Position numbers and translations under genes: made by a program. DNA of 49,071 bases, taken from contig NZ_JAAVUP010000016.1 in assembly GCF_012163135.1 (NCBI RefSeq), positions 1 to 49,071 on the forward strand. The letters are read 5' to 3'. This document shows, in pieces, positions 1 to 9,491 of this stretch. The notes beneath the pieces were generated by a model. It was not told the origin of the DNA. It worked only from the letters and a program-made list of their open reading frames with translations, and ran no database searches. The stretch is from Neoroseomonas oryzicola (lineage in GTDB: Bacteria; Pseudomonadota; Alphaproteobacteria; Acetobacterales; Acetobacteraceae). How positions within the stretch are numbered: the stretch's first letter is position 1; each line of letters opens with the position of its first letter.

Positions 1-598
1 CCACGGCAGCGGTGCCCATGAAGCGATACTCACCGGTCAGGGCCAGGCCCGGGACCGACTCGATCGGGAAGGCCATGCCGAGGATCGCCTGATAGGCGAA
101 GGCGCCCTGCGTGCCGCCGAAGTTCAGGTTCGCCGTGCCACCCGGACCCGTCAGGCGGGTCGAGATGTTGTCGTAGTCAGCCCAGTTGTAGCCGATACCG
201 GCGCCGATGTAGGGCACCACCGGACCGAGCACGAAGTCGTACAGCGCATTGAACATGATGCCGTACTGGTTCACCGTGCCCGACGCGCCCGGCAGGTTGC
301 CGCGACCCGACTGGGAGATGGTGTCGACCTGGTTCTGGCGCCAGTTGCCCTCGAGTTCGAGGCGCAGGCCGTTGCCGAAGCCGTAGCCGACGCTCAGGAC
401 GCCCGCCCAGCCCCACTCGTAGCTGATGTCCGTGCTGCGACCGGCGACGGTGTCGCTCTGGGTCTGCAGGTAGTTCGTGCCGAGGCCGGCACCCACGTAG
501 ATGCCCTGCACGCGCGGATCCCAGCTCTGCGCGTTCGCGGCGATCGGCAGCGACAGCAGCGTCGCGGCCAGAAGGGTCTTCTTGAAGCTCATCTTCAT
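1..598 (-). CDS. Outer-membrane beta-barrel protein, 3' truncated
   Basis: The visible 199 codons begin ATGAAGATGAGC at 598 (a second in-frame ATG is at 592) and run off the left edge. A Sec signal peptide is clear: a KK-containing start, a hydrophobic core LLAATLLSLPIA and a cleavage site after ANAQ. The mature part has alternating hydrophobic strands rich in Gly and aromatic residues (YVGAGLGTNY, GVLSVGYGFGNGLRLELEG, GPVVPYIGAGIGYNWADY, LTGEYRF). This is the pattern of OmpA-type or Omp25-like 8-strand barrels. Without the C-terminus one cannot tell whether a peptidoglycan-binding OmpA domain follows. Its location would be the outer membrane. The start-proximal region is GC-rich with a GAGGA-like Shine-Dalgarno. 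Confidence 0.85.
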   Translation of the reverse strand, partial: MKMSFKKTLLAATLLSLPIAANAQSWDPRVQGIYVGAGLGTNYLQTQSDTVAGRSTDISYEWGWAGVLSVGYGFGNGLRLELEGNWRQNQVDTISQSGRGNLPGASGTVNQYGIMFNALYDFVLGPVVPYIGAGIGYNWADYDNISTRLTGPGGTANLNFGGTQGAFAYQAILGMAFPIESVPGLALTGEYRFMGTAAV

Positions 599-907
599 CC
601 TCGCGTCCTCACGCACCGGCCGCGCCGGCGCTGATGGCTCCCCCCTCACCCGGGGTTCGAACGCTACTTAAACACACTGGATGCGCCTTGGCCCGGCTTC
701 CGAGACCTGTCGCCGAGATAATCGGGCCAGTGTTGCGAAGGCGCCACAGCTGTGTGGCACGGCCACGCCCGCGTGAACGGGCCTCTCCCCCGACGATTTT
801 CTCCGCCGGGCCCGGCCGGCGGGTCTAGTCTTTCCCATGGCGGCCCCCCGCCGGGCCGCCGTGCACACGGCCGGTCCACGGCCGGTGACCCGAGGGAGCC
901 CGTCACC
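599..907. other. Divergent intergenic region between the barrel gene and the EF-G-like gene
   Basis: This 309-base stretch must hold the promoters of both divergent genes. The only AT-rich island is around 664-682 (CTACTTAAACACACT), which could form the promoter core of the outer-membrane gene on the minus strand. I cannot assign -35/-10 boxes reliably. A GAGGGAG Shine-Dalgarno for the EF-G-like gene lies just before 908. I see no RNA gene and no convincing small ORF. Confidence 0.5.
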
Positions 908-2878
908 ATGCCCGATTCCGCGTCGAGACAAGCAGGCGGGGCATCGCCCCGCGCCGTCGCCCTCATCGGTCCGCAGGGCAGCGGCAAGTCCACGCTCTTC
1001 GATGCCCTGCTCGCCACCGCCGGCGCCGCGCCGGCCCGCCGCCCCGGGGATCCGCGGTCCCGCGCCGCCGGGACCGAGACCCGACTCGGTCATTGCATAT
1101 TCATGGATGAACCCTGGGCGCTGCTCGACTGCCCCGGCTCGGTCGAGTTCGGGCAGGAGACGGCCGCGGCCCTCGCCGTCGCCGACCTCGTCATCCTGGT
1201 CTGCGAGCCGAGCCCGGCCCGCGCCGCCGCCCTCGCCCCCGCCTTCCGGGCGCTGGAGCAGTCCGGCCTGCCCGCGATGATCTTCATCAACAAGGCCGAC
1301 ACGCTGGGCGACCAGCATGTCCGCGACACCCTCGCCGCCCTGCAGGCCCATTCCCGCCGCCCCCTGGTCCTCCGCCAGGTGCCGATCCGCGACAAGGGCG
1401 AAGTGACCGGTTACGTCGACCTGGTCAGCGAGCGCGCCTATCGCTGGCGCAAGGGCGAGCCCTCCGAGCTCATCCGCATGCCCGATTCCGTCGCCGCCCG
1501 GGAAGCCGAGGCCCGCGCCGCCCTGACCGAGACGCTCGCCGACCACGACGACACCCTTCTGGAAAAGGTGGTCGAGGACGCCATCCCAACCCCGGCCGAG
1601 CTCTACAAGCCGCTCCATGCCGACATCGCCGCCGGCGCCCTCGACCCCGTGCTGATCGGCGCGGCGGAACGGCGCAACGGCGTGCTGCGCCTGTGGAAGG
1701 CGCTGCGCCACGACGCCCCCCGCCCGGAGGAGACCGCCGCCCGCCGCGGCATCGCCCCGGACGGCGAACCCCTCGCCCAGGTCTTCCGCACCGTCCATGC
1801 CGGGCATGGCGGCAAGCTCTCCTATGCGCGGATCTGGCGCGGCAGCCTGAAGGACGGCGCCACGGTGAACGGCGTGCGGATCGGCGGCGTTTCCCGCTTC
1901 CCGGGCGGGGAGGCCCTGAAGGTCCCCGAGGCGACGATGGGCGAAATCGTCGCCCTGGGGCGGCTCGAATCGATCCCCTCCGGCGCCACCATCTCCCCCT
2001 CGGGCGCCGCGCCGGCCCTGCCCTTCCCGGCGCCGCCCCCGCCGGTCTACGCACTCGCCATCGCGACCGAGGACCGCAAGGACGACGTCCGCCTCTCGGG
2101 CGCGCTGCAGCGGCTCGTCGAGGAAGACCCCTCGCTGACCGTCGTGCACGACGCCGAGGCCGGCCAGATCCTCCTCCATGGCCAGGGCGACATCCATCTC
2201 GGCCACGCGGTGGCGCGGCTGGCCGAGGCGCACGGGCTGCGCGTGTCCACCACGCGCCCACGCATCCCCTTCAAGGAGACGATCCGCCAGGCCGCCCGCC
2301 ACCATGCCCGCCACCGCCGCCAGACCGGCGGGCACGGCCAGTTCGCCGACGTGACGCTCGAGGTCTCCCCCCGCCCCCGCGGCGAAGGCTTCGCCTTCGA
2401 GGACCGCATCGTCGGCGGCGCCATCCCCCGCAAGTTCATCCCCGCGGTCGGCGAGGCCGCCGAGGAAGCCTCCCGGAAGGGGCCGCTCGGCAACCCCGTG
2501 GTGGACATCGCCGTGACGCTGCACGACGGCGCCTTCCACAGCGTCGATTCCTCCGACATGGCCTTCGCCACCGCGACGCGCATGGCGATGCAGGAGGCGC
2601 TCGCCAAGGCCGAGCCCGTGATGCTCGAACCGGTCGACCAGGTGACGGTGCTGGTGCCGCAGGACGCGACGGCCGCGGCGCAACGGCTGCTGACCGGACG
2701 ACGCGGGCAGATCCTCGGCTATGCCGAGAAGGACGGTTGGCCAGGCTGGGACGAGGTGCAGGCGCTCGTGCCCGAGGCGGAGCTGCACGACCTCATCATC
2801 GAGCTGCGCTCGCAGACGATGGGGCTCGGCACCTATACGCGGCGCTTCGATCATCTGGCGGAAACGCGCGCACGATAG
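908..2878 (+). CDS. EF-G-like translation-factor-family GTPase
   Basis: The 656-residue protein is organised like elongation factor G. The N-terminal G domain has G1 GPQGSGKST (21-29), G3 DCPG (74-77) and G4 NKAD (128-131). A domain II-like barrel follows, then domains III-V, with a domain IV region rich in HARHRRQTGGHGQF and a C-terminal TMGLGTYTRRF. Between G1 and G3 there is no RGITI-type G2 effector sequence; the stretch reads TETRLGHC, as in the divergent EF-G-like clade that has DCPGSVEF. It is therefore unlikely to be the housekeeping FusA, which normally sits with rpsL and rpsG. The ATG at 908 is chosen because GAGGGAG lies upstream and conservation starts there. A more upstream in-frame start at 752 would add non-conserved sequence. 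Confidence 0.88.
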   Translation: MPDSASRQAGGASPRAVALIGPQGSGKSTLFDALLATAGAAPARRPGDPRSRAAGTETRLGHCIFMDEPWALLDCPGSVEFGQETAAALAVADLVILVCEPSPARAAALAPAFRALEQSGLPAMIFINKADTLGDQHVRDTLAALQAHSRRPLVLRQVPIRDKGEVTGYVDLVSERAYRWRKGEPSELIRMPDSVAAREAEARAALTETLADHDDTLLEKVVEDAIPTPAELYKPLHADIAAGALDPVLIGAAERRNGVLRLWKALRHDAPRPEETAARRGIAPDGEPLAQVFRTVHAGHGGKLSYARIWRGSLKDGATVNGVRIGGVSRFPGGEALKVPEATMGEIVALGRLESIPSGATISPSGAAPALPFPAPPPPVYALAIATEDRKDDVRLSGALQRLVEEDPSLTVVHDAEAGQILLHGQGDIHLGHAVARLAEAHGLRVSTTRPRIPFKETIRQAARHHARHRRQTGGHGQFADVTLEVSPRPRGEGFAFEDRIVGGAIPRKFIPAVGEAAEEASRKGPLGNPVVDIAVTLHDGAFHSVDSSDMAFATATRMAMQEALAKAEPVMLEPVDQVTVLVPQDATAAAQRLLTGRRGQILGYAEKDGWPGWDEVQALVPEAELHDLIIELRSQTMGLGTYTRRFDHLAETRAR

Positions 2879-2890
2879 AGTCGACAGGTT

Positions 2891-2931
2891 GGGGGAGGAG
2901 AACCTCCCCCGACACCCCCTCCCTTCTTTGG
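2891..2931 (+). repeat. Palindromic repeat family B, copy 1
   Basis: Directly after the EF-G-like stop there is GGGGGAGG-AGAA-CCTCCCCC (2891-2910), an 8-bp perfect hairpin. It is followed by a conserved tail GACACCCCCTCCCTTCTTTGG. The same hairpin plus tail occurs twice more at 24942-25057. It may act as a terminator-like or mRNA-end structure, although the T-rich part is short. Confidence 0.7.
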
Positions 2932-2992
2932 CACCTTGGCGCGCGGCCGATTCTGGTCAGACTGCCCCCCGCAAAAAGGGGAACGTCTCATC

Positions 2993-4669
2993 ATGGAAAG
3001 TCAGTACACGGTCGCCGACCTCGTCGCGGACATCCTGCCGCGCATGGGCGTCTCGACCGTCTTCGGCATCGTCTCGGTCCACAACATCCCGATGCTCGAC
3101 GCCATCGGGAAGCGCAACGCGCTGCGCTACGTGATGTGCCGCGGCGAGATGGGCGGCGCCCACATGGCCGACGCCTATGCCCGCGTCATGGGCCATCTCG
3201 GCGTGCTGTTCACCTCGACCGGGCCCGGCATGGCCAACGCCATCCCCGGCCTGGTGGAAGCGCGCTTCGCCGGCAGCCCCGTCCTGCACATCACCGGCCA
3301 GACCGCGACCAAGCACATCGACCGCGACGCCGGCACGGTGCACGACGTGCCGGGCCAGACCGCGATGCTGGCCGCCGCCTGCAAGGCGGCCTACCGCGTG
3401 CGCACCGCGAACGAGGCCTTCGGCGTGCTGGTCCGCGCCGCGGCCGAGGCGCTCTCCGCCCCGCGCGGGCCGGTCTCCGTCGAGATCCCGATCGACCTCC
3501 AGCGCGCGCCCATCGCGCGCCCCGCCGGCCTCGACGCCCTCGCCCTGCCCATCGCCGCGCCCCTGCCTCCCAACCCCGCGGAGCTCGACGCAGCGGCCGA
3601 GATCCTCGCCACCGCGAAACGCCCGATGCTCTGGCTCGGCAATGGCGCGAAGCAGGCGCGCGACACCGCGCTGCGCCTGATGGACCTCGGCTTCGGCGCG
3701 GTGTCGTCGTGGAACGGCCGCGGCACCATCCCCGAGGACCATCCGATGACCCTGGGCGGCCTGCACGGCAACGGGTCGCCGCGCGTGCAGGATTTCTACG
3801 GCAGCGTGGACGCGATGCTCGTCGTCGGATCCCGCCTGCGCGGGCACGAGACCGGCGACTTCTCGATGAAGCTGCCGAAGACGCTGATCCATGTGGACTG
3901 CGACGCGACGGCGAACGGCCGCACCTATCCGAACAGCCTCTTCGTCCATGGCGATGCGGGCCTCGCGATGGCCGGCATCGCGGACCGCCTGGCCGGCAAG
4001 GCCTCGGTCGATCCCGGCTTCGCCGCCGACTTCGCGGCGATGAAGGCGCGTGCGCGGGAGGAATACCTCGCCACCCTCGGCCCCTACGCGCCCTTCCCAG
4101 ACGCCATCCGCGCGGCGCTGCCGCGCGACGGCGTCTGGGTGCGCGACATCACCATCTCGAACTCCACCTGGGGCAACCGAATCTTCCCGATCACCGACCC
4201 GCGCAACTCGGTCTATCCGGTCGGTGCGGCGATCGGGCCAGGCCTCGCGCTCGGTATCGGCGCCGCGGTCGCGGCGCAGGGGCGCAAGACCATCGCGATG
4301 TGCGGCGACGGCGGCTTCTCGCTGGGCATGTGCGAGCTCTGGACCGTCGCGCAGGAGAAGCCCGACCTCGTCACCATGGTGATGAACGACGGCGGCTACG
4401 GCGTCATCCGCCACATCCAGGATGCGGTGGCCGACGGCCGCCAGTTCGGCCACGACCTGCTGACGCCGGACCTGCAGGGCCTCGCCGCCCTGGCGGGACT
4501 GCCGTTTTTCCGCGTGTCGAGCGCCGAGGAGGTCGGCACGGTGCTGGCGCAGGCGCTGGCAGTGAAGGGGCCGGCGCTGGTCGAAGTGGACATGCGCGCG
4601 ATCGGCCCGGTACCGCCCTATGCGCCCTACGCGACCATGGGCAAGCACGCGGAACGGGCGCGACAGTAA
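2993..4669 (+). CDS. Thiamine diphosphate-binding enzyme (acetolactate synthase/benzoylformate decarboxylase superfamily)
   Basis: The 558-residue protein has the three-domain ThDP layout. The N-terminal PYR domain carries the activating glutamate in CRGEMGGAHMADAYAR (E52). The central domain is Rossmann-like (about 190-330). The C-terminal PP domain has the metal/ThDP motif CGDGGFSLGM (from 438), ending at MNDGGYG (464-470). Members of this superfamily decarboxylate 2-oxo acids or make acyloins. The substrate cannot be deduced, and there is no regulatory subunit gene beside it, which argues against being IlvB. The start ATG is preceded by AAAAAGGGGAACG. It is codirectional with the EF-G-like gene, but 114 bp and repeat family B separate them, so it probably has its own promoter. 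Confidence 0.85.
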   Translation: MESQYTVADLVADILPRMGVSTVFGIVSVHNIPMLDAIGKRNALRYVMCRGEMGGAHMADAYARVMGHLGVLFTSTGPGMANAIPGLVEARFAGSPVLHITGQTATKHIDRDAGTVHDVPGQTAMLAAACKAAYRVRTANEAFGVLVRAAAEALSAPRGPVSVEIPIDLQRAPIARPAGLDALALPIAAPLPPNPAELDAAAEILATAKRPMLWLGNGAKQARDTALRLMDLGFGAVSSWNGRGTIPEDHPMTLGGLHGNGSPRVQDFYGSVDAMLVVGSRLRGHETGDFSMKLPKTLIHVDCDATANGRTYPNSLFVHGDAGLAMAGIADRLAGKASVDPGFAADFAAMKARAREEYLATLGPYAPFPDAIRAALPRDGVWVRDITISNSTWGNRIFPITDPRNSVYPVGAAIGPGLALGIGAAVAAQGRKTIAMCGDGGFSLGMCELWTVAQEKPDLVTMVMNDGGYGVIRHIQDAVADGRQFGHDLLTPDLQGLAALAGLPFFRVSSAEEVGTVLAQALAVKGPALVEVDMRAIGPVPPYAPYATMGKHAERARQ

Positions 4670-4696
4670 AGCCGCGAGCCCCTTCATTCCTGGTGT

Positions 4697-4749
4697 CCAG
4701 AGGCCTTTCGGCCTCTGGCGGGGAGGTCCGGAGGGGCGGCGCCCCTCCG
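4697..4749 (+). repeat. Palindromic repeat family A, copy 1
   Basis: There are two adjacent hairpins. The first is CCAGAGGCC-TTTC-GGCCTCTGG (4697-4718). After a spacer CGGGGAGGTC comes CGGAGGGGC-GGC-GCCCCTCCG (4729-4749). The element fills the gap between two convergent genes and ends one base before the exporter stop codon at 4751. It could act as a bidirectional terminator. Copies of the same two-hairpin unit lie at 33574-33703, 41995-42048 and 44416-44472. Confidence 0.8.
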
Positions 4750-4750
4750 C

Positions 4751-5926
4751 TCACCGTGCGAGGATCCGCCGCGCCGCCCATCCGGCGACACCGCACCCCG
4801 CGATCACCGCCGCCATCGGCACCGCCGTCCCGTCCTGCAGCACGCCGAGCAGCGCCCCCACGCTCGCCCCGATCCCGAACTGCAGCGTCCCCATCAACGC
4901 CGACGCACTGCCCGCCACCGACCCGTGCGGCCCCATGGCCAGCGCCACGGTCAGCGGCATCACCGCCCCGATCATCGCGATGTAGCCGAACAGCGTGACG
5001 AGCAGCCCCGGGAAGCCGCCGACGCCCGTCGCCGTGACGGCGAGCAGCGCGAGCCCCGCGACGAAGGGCACCCAGATCACCACCGGCAGCAGCCGCGCCG
5101 GCGCGATGCGCTGCGCCAACCGCCCGACCACCTGCCCCGCCACCATGATGCCGAGCGCATTGGCTCCGAAGTAGAAGCCGTACTGCGAGGACGGCACGCC
5201 GTGCAGTTCCATGAACACGAAGGGCGAGCCGCTGATGTAGGCGAACATCCCCCCGATGATGAACCCGCCCGTCAGCGCATACCCCATGAAGCGCCGGTCG
5301 GTGACGAGCCCGCCCCAGACGCGGATCACCGCGATCACGCCCTCCCGCCGCCGCCGCGCGGGCTCCAGCGTTTCCGGCAGCATCAGCGCGATCACCGCCA
5401 GCATCGTCGCGCCATAGCCCGCGAGCAGCCAGAAGATGCCGCGCCAGCCGAACACCGGCAGCAGCGCCCCGCCGATCACGGGGGCGACGATCGGCGCGAC
5501 GCCCATGACGAGCATCAGTTGCGCCATCAGCCGCACCGCGCCGCGCTCGTCGGTCACGTCGCGCACCACGGCGCGCGCGATCACCATTCCCGCGCAGCCG
5601 CCCAGCGCCTGGAACAGCCGTGCGGCGGTCAGCACCTGGATGTCAGGCGCCAGCGCGCAGGCGACCGCCGCCGCCGTATAGAGCCCGAGCCCCACGAAGA
5701 GCGGCCGCCGCCGCCCATGCCGGTCCGATAGCGGCCCGTAGAGCACCTGCCCGAAGGCGAGCCCCAGGAAGTAGATCGCCAGCGTCCCCTGCACCTGCCC
5801 CGCGGGTGCCGCGAGCGACACGCCGATATCCGGCAGCGCCGGCAGGTACATGTCGATCGAGAAGGGCCCGATCCCCGCCAGCGCGCCGAGGATCAGCGCC
5901 AGGCGCCGATGGCTCGGCGCGCTCAC
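4751..5926 (-). CDS. Bcr/CflA-type MFS multidrug efflux transporter
   Basis: The 391-residue inner-membrane protein has about 12 transmembrane helices. The N-terminal half carries the Bcr/CflA signature: [17 protein letters not shown] in helix 1, then [18 protein letters not shown] in the helix 2-3 loop (the MFS motif A region), then [20 protein letters not shown]. The family exports drugs or small metabolites by proton antiport. The GTG start at 5926 overlaps the upstream aldolase stop (GTGA), so translational coupling is likely. It is the last gene of the seven-gene minus-strand run, which suggests it may export a compound made or degraded by its neighbours. This is inference. Confidence 0.9.
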   Translation of the reverse strand: MSAPSHRRLALILGALAGIGPFSIDMYLPALPDIGVSLAAPAGQVQGTLAIYFLGLAFGQVLYGPLSDRHGRRRPLFVGLGLYTAAAVACALAPDIQVLTAARLFQALGGCAGMVIARAVVRDVTDERGAVRLMAQLMLVMGVAPIVAPVIGGALLPVFGWRGIFWLLAGYGATMLAVIALMLPETLEPARRRREGVIAVIRVWGGLVTDRRFMGYALTGGFIIGGMFAYISGSPFVFMELHGVPSSQYGFYFGANALGIMVAGQVVGRLAQRIAPARLLPVVIWVPFVAGLALLAVTATGVGGFPGLLVTLFGYIAMIGAVMPLTVALAMGPHGSVAGSASALMGTLQFGIGASVGALLGVLQDGTAVPMAAVIAGCGVAGWAARRILAR

Positions 5927-6825
5927 GCGGACGGTGCGGCGGCGAGCGCCTCCGCGGCCAGCGCCAGCGCCTTCTCCACCGCGACGCGGCCCTCGGCCGA
6001 CAGCGGCGCCTGCGGCGCGATCGGGTCGCCCACCGCGAAGCCCTGGATCTGCAGCGCACCCTTGATGCAGGCCGCGAGCGAATGCGACGCGAACAACTCG
6101 TTCACCCGCCAGAGCGCGCGCTGCAGCGCCAACGCCGCATCCCATTTCCCCGCGCGACACAGCTCATACAGTCGCACCGATTCGCGCGGGATCGCACAGG
6201 CCGGCCCTGCCATCCAGCCTTTGCCGCCGATCATCATCACCGCGAGCGGGATATGCGCCGAGGCCGCGAAGACCTCCATCCGCCCTTCCGTGCGGTTCAG
6301 GATCGACAGCAGCCGCCCCGTGTTGGTCGAGGCATCCTTGATGCCGACAATGCGCGGATGCCGCGACAGCGCGTCGATCGCCGGCAACGTCAGGTCCGAT
6401 CGCTGGAAGTTCGGGTTGGTGTAGAGCACCACCGGCCGGTCCGTCGCATCCGCGATGGCCGTGAAATACGCGACGACCGCGGCTTCCGAGAGCGGGAAAT
6501 AGGCCTCGAGGATCGCGAGGATCCCGTCCGCGCCGATCGCCGCGTAGGCCTTCGCCTGGCGCACCGCATCCGCCGTCGTCGTCGCCGCGACGCCGGCCAC
6601 GACGGGCACGCGCCCCTTCGCCTGGTCCACCACGACCTCGACGATCCGCCGGCGCTGCGCCGCATCCAGGTAGGCGAACTCTCCCGTGCTGCCGAGCGGC
6701 GTCAGCCCATGCACGCCCGAGGCGATCAGATGGTCCACCAGGCGACGCAGCTCCGCCTCCAGCACGGTCCCGTCCGGCGCGACGGGGGAAACGAGATAGG
6801 GAAAGACGCCGTGAAACGCGCTCAT
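5923..6825 (-). CDS. Dihydrodipicolinate synthase/N-acetylneuraminate lyase family protein
   Basis: The 300-residue TIM-barrel class I aldolase has GSTGE (45-49) for carboxylate binding, the conserved tyrosine in LYTNPNF (Y135) and the Schiff-base lysine in GIKDAS (K163). These positions are close to those of DapA. Such enzymes condense or cleave pyruvate-type substrates. A role as housekeeping DapA is not supported by the neighbours (chaperone, exporter, M20 peptidase, acyl-CoA ligase). A pyruvate-releasing lyase is equally possible. The ATG at 6825 overlaps the CbpM stop (ATGA) and its own stop overlaps the exporter start, so it is embedded in a coupled operon. Confidence 0.88.
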   Translation of the reverse strand: MSAFHGVFPYLVSPVAPDGTVLEAELRRLVDHLIASGVHGLTPLGSTGEFAYLDAAQRRRIVEVVVDQAKGRVPVVAGVAATTTADAVRQAKAYAAIGADGILAILEAYFPLSEAAVVAYFTAIADATDRPVVLYTNPNFQRSDLTLPAIDALSRHPRIVGIKDASTNTGRLLSILNRTEGRMEVFAASAHIPLAVMMIGGKGWMAGPACAIPRESVRLYELCRAGKWDAALALQRALWRVNELFASHSLAACIKGALQIQGFAVGDPIAPQAPLSAEGRVAVEKALALAAEALAAAPSA

Positions 6826-7151
6826 GCCGGTCCTTCGTCGAGTTCGCGCAGCACCACCAGGATCTCCTGGCGCGCGGGTTCTGGCAGCCCGTGCACCGCC
6901 GCGGCCACCCGCCGCAGCGCGTGGCGCAGCCCGTGGATCTGGTCGAGCAGGCCGAGCGCGACGCCCACGCCTTCCTCGTTCACGCCCATCGCCTCGCGCA
7001 GGTCGCGGATCAGGCAGGCGCGGGCCAGGTCGGCCTCGGTGTAGCCGGGCGCCTCGGGCGCACAGGGGGCGATCCAGCCGGCGGCGACCCAGCGTTCCAT
7101 CGTCGCGACCTCGATATGCAGCCGGCGCAGGGTGTCGGTGTCCTCGGCCAT
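6822..7151 (-). CDS. cbpM: Chaperone modulator CbpM
   Basis: The 109-residue protein resembles CbpM, the MerR-like small partner that binds the J-domain of CbpA and restrains its cochaperone activity. It has an N-terminal winged-helix-like segment ([20 protein letters not shown]) followed by helical sequence ending LVVLRELDE. It starts one nucleotide after the cbpA stop, the classical cbpA-cbpM arrangement, and its own stop overlaps the next ATG. An upstream in-frame extension into cbpA is possible but not conserved. Confidence 0.85.
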   Translation of the reverse strand: MAEDTDTLRRLHIEVATMERWVAAGWIAPCAPEAPGYTEADLARACLIRDLREAMGVNEEGVGVALGLLDQIHGLRHALRRVAAAVHGLPEPARQEILVVLRELDEGPA

Positions 7152-7152
7152 G

Positions 7153-8082
7153 TCAGCTCTCCATGCCCTCGCGCGGGTTCTGCGCCTTGCCTGCCGCCCA
7201 GCCTTCCGCAAAGGCCTCGAGCGCAGGATCCGGCGCATCGGGCAGCACGATGCGCAGCGTGACGAAGGCATCGCCGCGCGTGCCGTCCTTCCGCTTCGCC
7301 CCGCGCCCCTTCAGCCGCAGCACCGTCCCGGTGTTCGACCCCTTCGGCACCGAGACCATCACCGCCCCGGCCGGCGTCGGCACCTCGATCTTCCCGCCGA
7401 GCACCGCCTCGGGCAGCGTCACCGGCAGGTCGAGCAGGATGTCGTCGTCGCGGCGCGTGTAGTGGCGATGCTCTCCGATGCCGATCTCCACCAGCAGGTC
7501 GCCGGCCGGCCCGCCGCCAAGGCCCGGCGAACCCTTCCCCCGCAGCCGCAGCACCTGGCCTTCGCGCGTGCCCGGCGGGATCGTGACGTCCACCGTGCTG
7601 CCGTCGGGCAGCGTGACGCGCTTCGTCCCGCCATTCACCGCATCGAGGAAATCGATGTCGAGCCGCGCATGGATATCCCCGCCCTGCATGCGGAACTGCG
7701 CGCCGCCCGACGCCCCGCGCCGCCGCCCGCGCCCGAACAGCGCGCCGAGCAGCTCGTCCTCGTCCATCATGTCGGCGTAGCCGGCATCGTTGGCGTAGGC
7801 GCCGGCGCCGGCGGCGTGGTCGCGATACCAGCCCGGCGGCGGCTGCGGCGGGCGCTCATTGCCCGCCGCGTCGATCTCGCCGCGGTCGAAGCGGGCGCGC
7901 TTCTCCGGGTCCCCCACGATGTCGTTCGCGGCCGAGACGGCCTTGAACTTCTCCTCCGCCGCCTTGTCGCCCGGATTGAGGTCCGGGTGCAGCTTGCGGG
8001 CGAGCGCCCGGTAAGCCTTGCGGATCTCGTCCTGGCTGGCGTCGCGCTTGACGCCCAGGACCTCGTAGGGATCGTCGTTCAC
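7153..8082 (-). CDS. cbpA: Curved-DNA-binding protein CbpA / DnaJ-type cochaperone
   Basis: The 309-residue protein has an N-terminal J-domain with the HPD motif (KLHPDLN, H32-D34), a Gly/Met/Arg-rich linker (about 75-125) and two DnaJ C-terminal beta domains ([10 protein letters not shown] and later [17 protein letters not shown]). There is no zinc-finger cysteine cluster, so it is a class B/CbpA protein rather than DnaJ. It should stimulate DnaK and may bind DNA. The GTG start at 8082 has an excellent AGGAGG four bases upstream. It lies 17 bp after the M20 gene. Confidence 0.9.
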   Translation of the reverse strand: MNDDPYEVLGVKRDASQDEIRKAYRALARKLHPDLNPGDKAAEEKFKAVSAANDIVGDPEKRARFDRGEIDAAGNERPPQPPPGWYRDHAAGAGAYANDAGYADMMDEDELLGALFGRGRRRGASGGAQFRMQGGDIHARLDIDFLDAVNGGTKRVTLPDGSTVDVTIPPGTREGQVLRLRGKGSPGLGGGPAGDLLVEIGIGEHRHYTRRDDDILLDLPVTLPEAVLGGKIEVPTPAGAVMVSVPKGSNTGTVLRLKGRGAKRKDGTRGDAFVTLRIVLPDAPDPALEAFAEGWAAGKAQNPREGMES

Positions 8083-8099
8083 GAAGCCTCCTCGTGCGG

Positions 8100-9491
8100 C
8101 TACCGCTCGCCCAGCGCCGCGAGCATCCGGATGTGGCTGTCGATGCCGCGCTCGAAGCAGGCGATGTCGAACTTCTCGTTCGGGCTGTGCACCTGGTCGT
8201 CCTCGAGGCCGAAGCCGACCAGCAGGCTGTCGAGGCCGAGCACGCGCTTCATCATGCTGACCACCGGGATCGACCCGCCGCAGCCCATCAGCACCGCCTC
8301 CTTCCCGAAGGTCGCGGACAGTGCGCCGGCGGCGGCCGTCACCCAGGGGCTGTCGGCCGGCACCTCGATGCCGTCGCTCATGCTGAAGACCTGGATCTTC
8401 ACCTGCGCGTCGTCCGGCAGGCGGTCGACGATGAAGTCGCGCAGCCCCGCCAACACCTTGGTCGGCGACTGACCCGGCACCAGGCGGAAGGACAGCTTCG
8501 CATGGGCCTCGGACGGGATGACGGTCTTGGACCCCTCGCCCATGTACCCGCCCCAGATGCCGTTGATGTCGGCCGTCGGCCGCGCCCAGAGCCGCTCCAG
8601 CGCCCCGCGCCCGACCTCGCCCGCCGGAACGGACAGGCCGATGCCGCCGAGGAAGGCCCTCTCGTCGAAGCCCAGCGCGTCCCACTGCCTGCGCTGTGCG
8701 TCCGAGAGTTCCGGCACGTCGTCGTAGAAGCCCGGGATCAGGATCTCGCCGCTCTCGTCCTTGAGGTCGCCGAGGATGCGCGTCAGCAGGTTGATCGGAT
8801 TGAGCGCCGACCCGCCGAACAGGCCCGAATGCAGGTCCTTGTTCGCCGCGGTGATGTCGATCTGGGTGTAGAGCATCCCGCGCAGCCGCGTGCTGATCGC
8901 GGGCGTGTTCGCATCCCACATGTTGGTGTCGCTGACCACAGCGAGGTCGGCACCGAGCTCGGTCGCATTGGCCTCGAGGAAGGGTTCGAGGTTGCGCGAC
9001 CCGATCTCCTCCTCGCCTTCCACCAGCACGCTCACGCGGCAGGGCGGGCCGCCCGCGACCTCGTGCCAGAAGCGCAGCGCCTCGAGCCAGGTCATGGTCT
9101 GGCCCTTGTCGTCCACCGCGCCGCGCGCGACGACGCGCGGGCCGTTCGGCCCCTCGGTCACCGCGGGCGAGAAGGGCGGGCTGGTCCAGAGCTCGAGCGG
9201 TTCCGGCGGCTGCACGTCGTAATGCCCGTAGAACAGCAGGTGCCGCCCCCCGCCCGTCGGCCCGGGATGATGCGCGACCACCACCGGATGGCCCTGCGTC
9301 TCGCGCACCGTCGCCTGGAAGCCGATTTCGGCGAGTTGCGCCCGCACCCATTCGGCCGCGCTTCGGCAATCCCCCGCATGCTTCGGCTGTGCCGAGACCG
9401 AGGGGATGCGCAGCAGTTCGAACCACCGCGCACGGGATTCCACGCGGCACGCGGAAGCGCGCGCCAGGACTTTCTCGACCGACATCGTCAT
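8100..9491 (-). CDS. M20-family metallopeptidase (dipeptidase-type)
   Basis: The 463-residue zinc peptidase has the co-catalytic metal residues of clan [11 protein letters not shown] (H90, D92), RGAVDDKG (D127), the catalytic/ligand pair EGEEEIGS (E160/E161), DTNMW, and a C-terminal VHSPNEKF histidine. The inserted dimerisation domain spans roughly 215-375. It looks like the large M20 dipeptidase group (PepV/CNDP-like) that hydrolyses dipeptides or N-acylated amino acids. The ATG at 9491 overlaps the upstream stop (ATGA); an alternative ATG is at 9485. It has no signal peptide and is cytoplasmic. Confidence 0.9.
   Translation of the reverse strand: MTMSVEKVLARASACRVESRARWFELLRIPSVSAQPKHAGDCRSAAEWVRAQLAEIGFQATVRETQGHPVVVAHHPGPTGGGRHLLFYGHYDVQPPEPLELWTSPPFSPAVTEGPNGPRVVARGAVDDKGQTMTWLEALRFWHEVAGGPPCRVSVLVEGEEEIGSRNLEPFLEANATELGADLAVVSDTNMWDANTPAISTRLRGMLYTQIDITAANKDLHSGLFGGSALNPINLLTRILGDLKDESGEILIPGFYDDVPELSDAQRRQWDALGFDERAFLGGIGLSVPAGEVGRGALERLWARPTADINGIWGGYMGEGSKTVIPSEAHAKLSFRLVPGQSPTKVLAGLRDFIVDRLPDDAQVKIQVFSMSDGIEVPADSPWVTAAAGALSATFGKEAVLMGCGGSIPVVSMMKRVLGLDSLLVGFGLEDDQVHSPNEKFDIACFERGIDSHIRMLAALGER

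Noticed and set aside
650..664. GGTTCGAAC resembling a tRNA T-loop
   Set aside because: The flanking 5-bp T-stem does not pair and no acceptor or anticodon stem can be built around it.
668..2854. A 728-codon open frame on the minus strand opposite the EF-G-like gene
   Set aside because: High GC content opens antisense frames; the translation is low-complexity Gly/Arg/Ala with no family motifs, while the plus strand has clear GTPase motifs.
2993..4669. Assignment of the ThDP enzyme as acetolactate synthase IlvB
   Set aside because: There is no IlvH-type small subunit or ilvC nearby, and the family motifs are shared by many decarboxylases.
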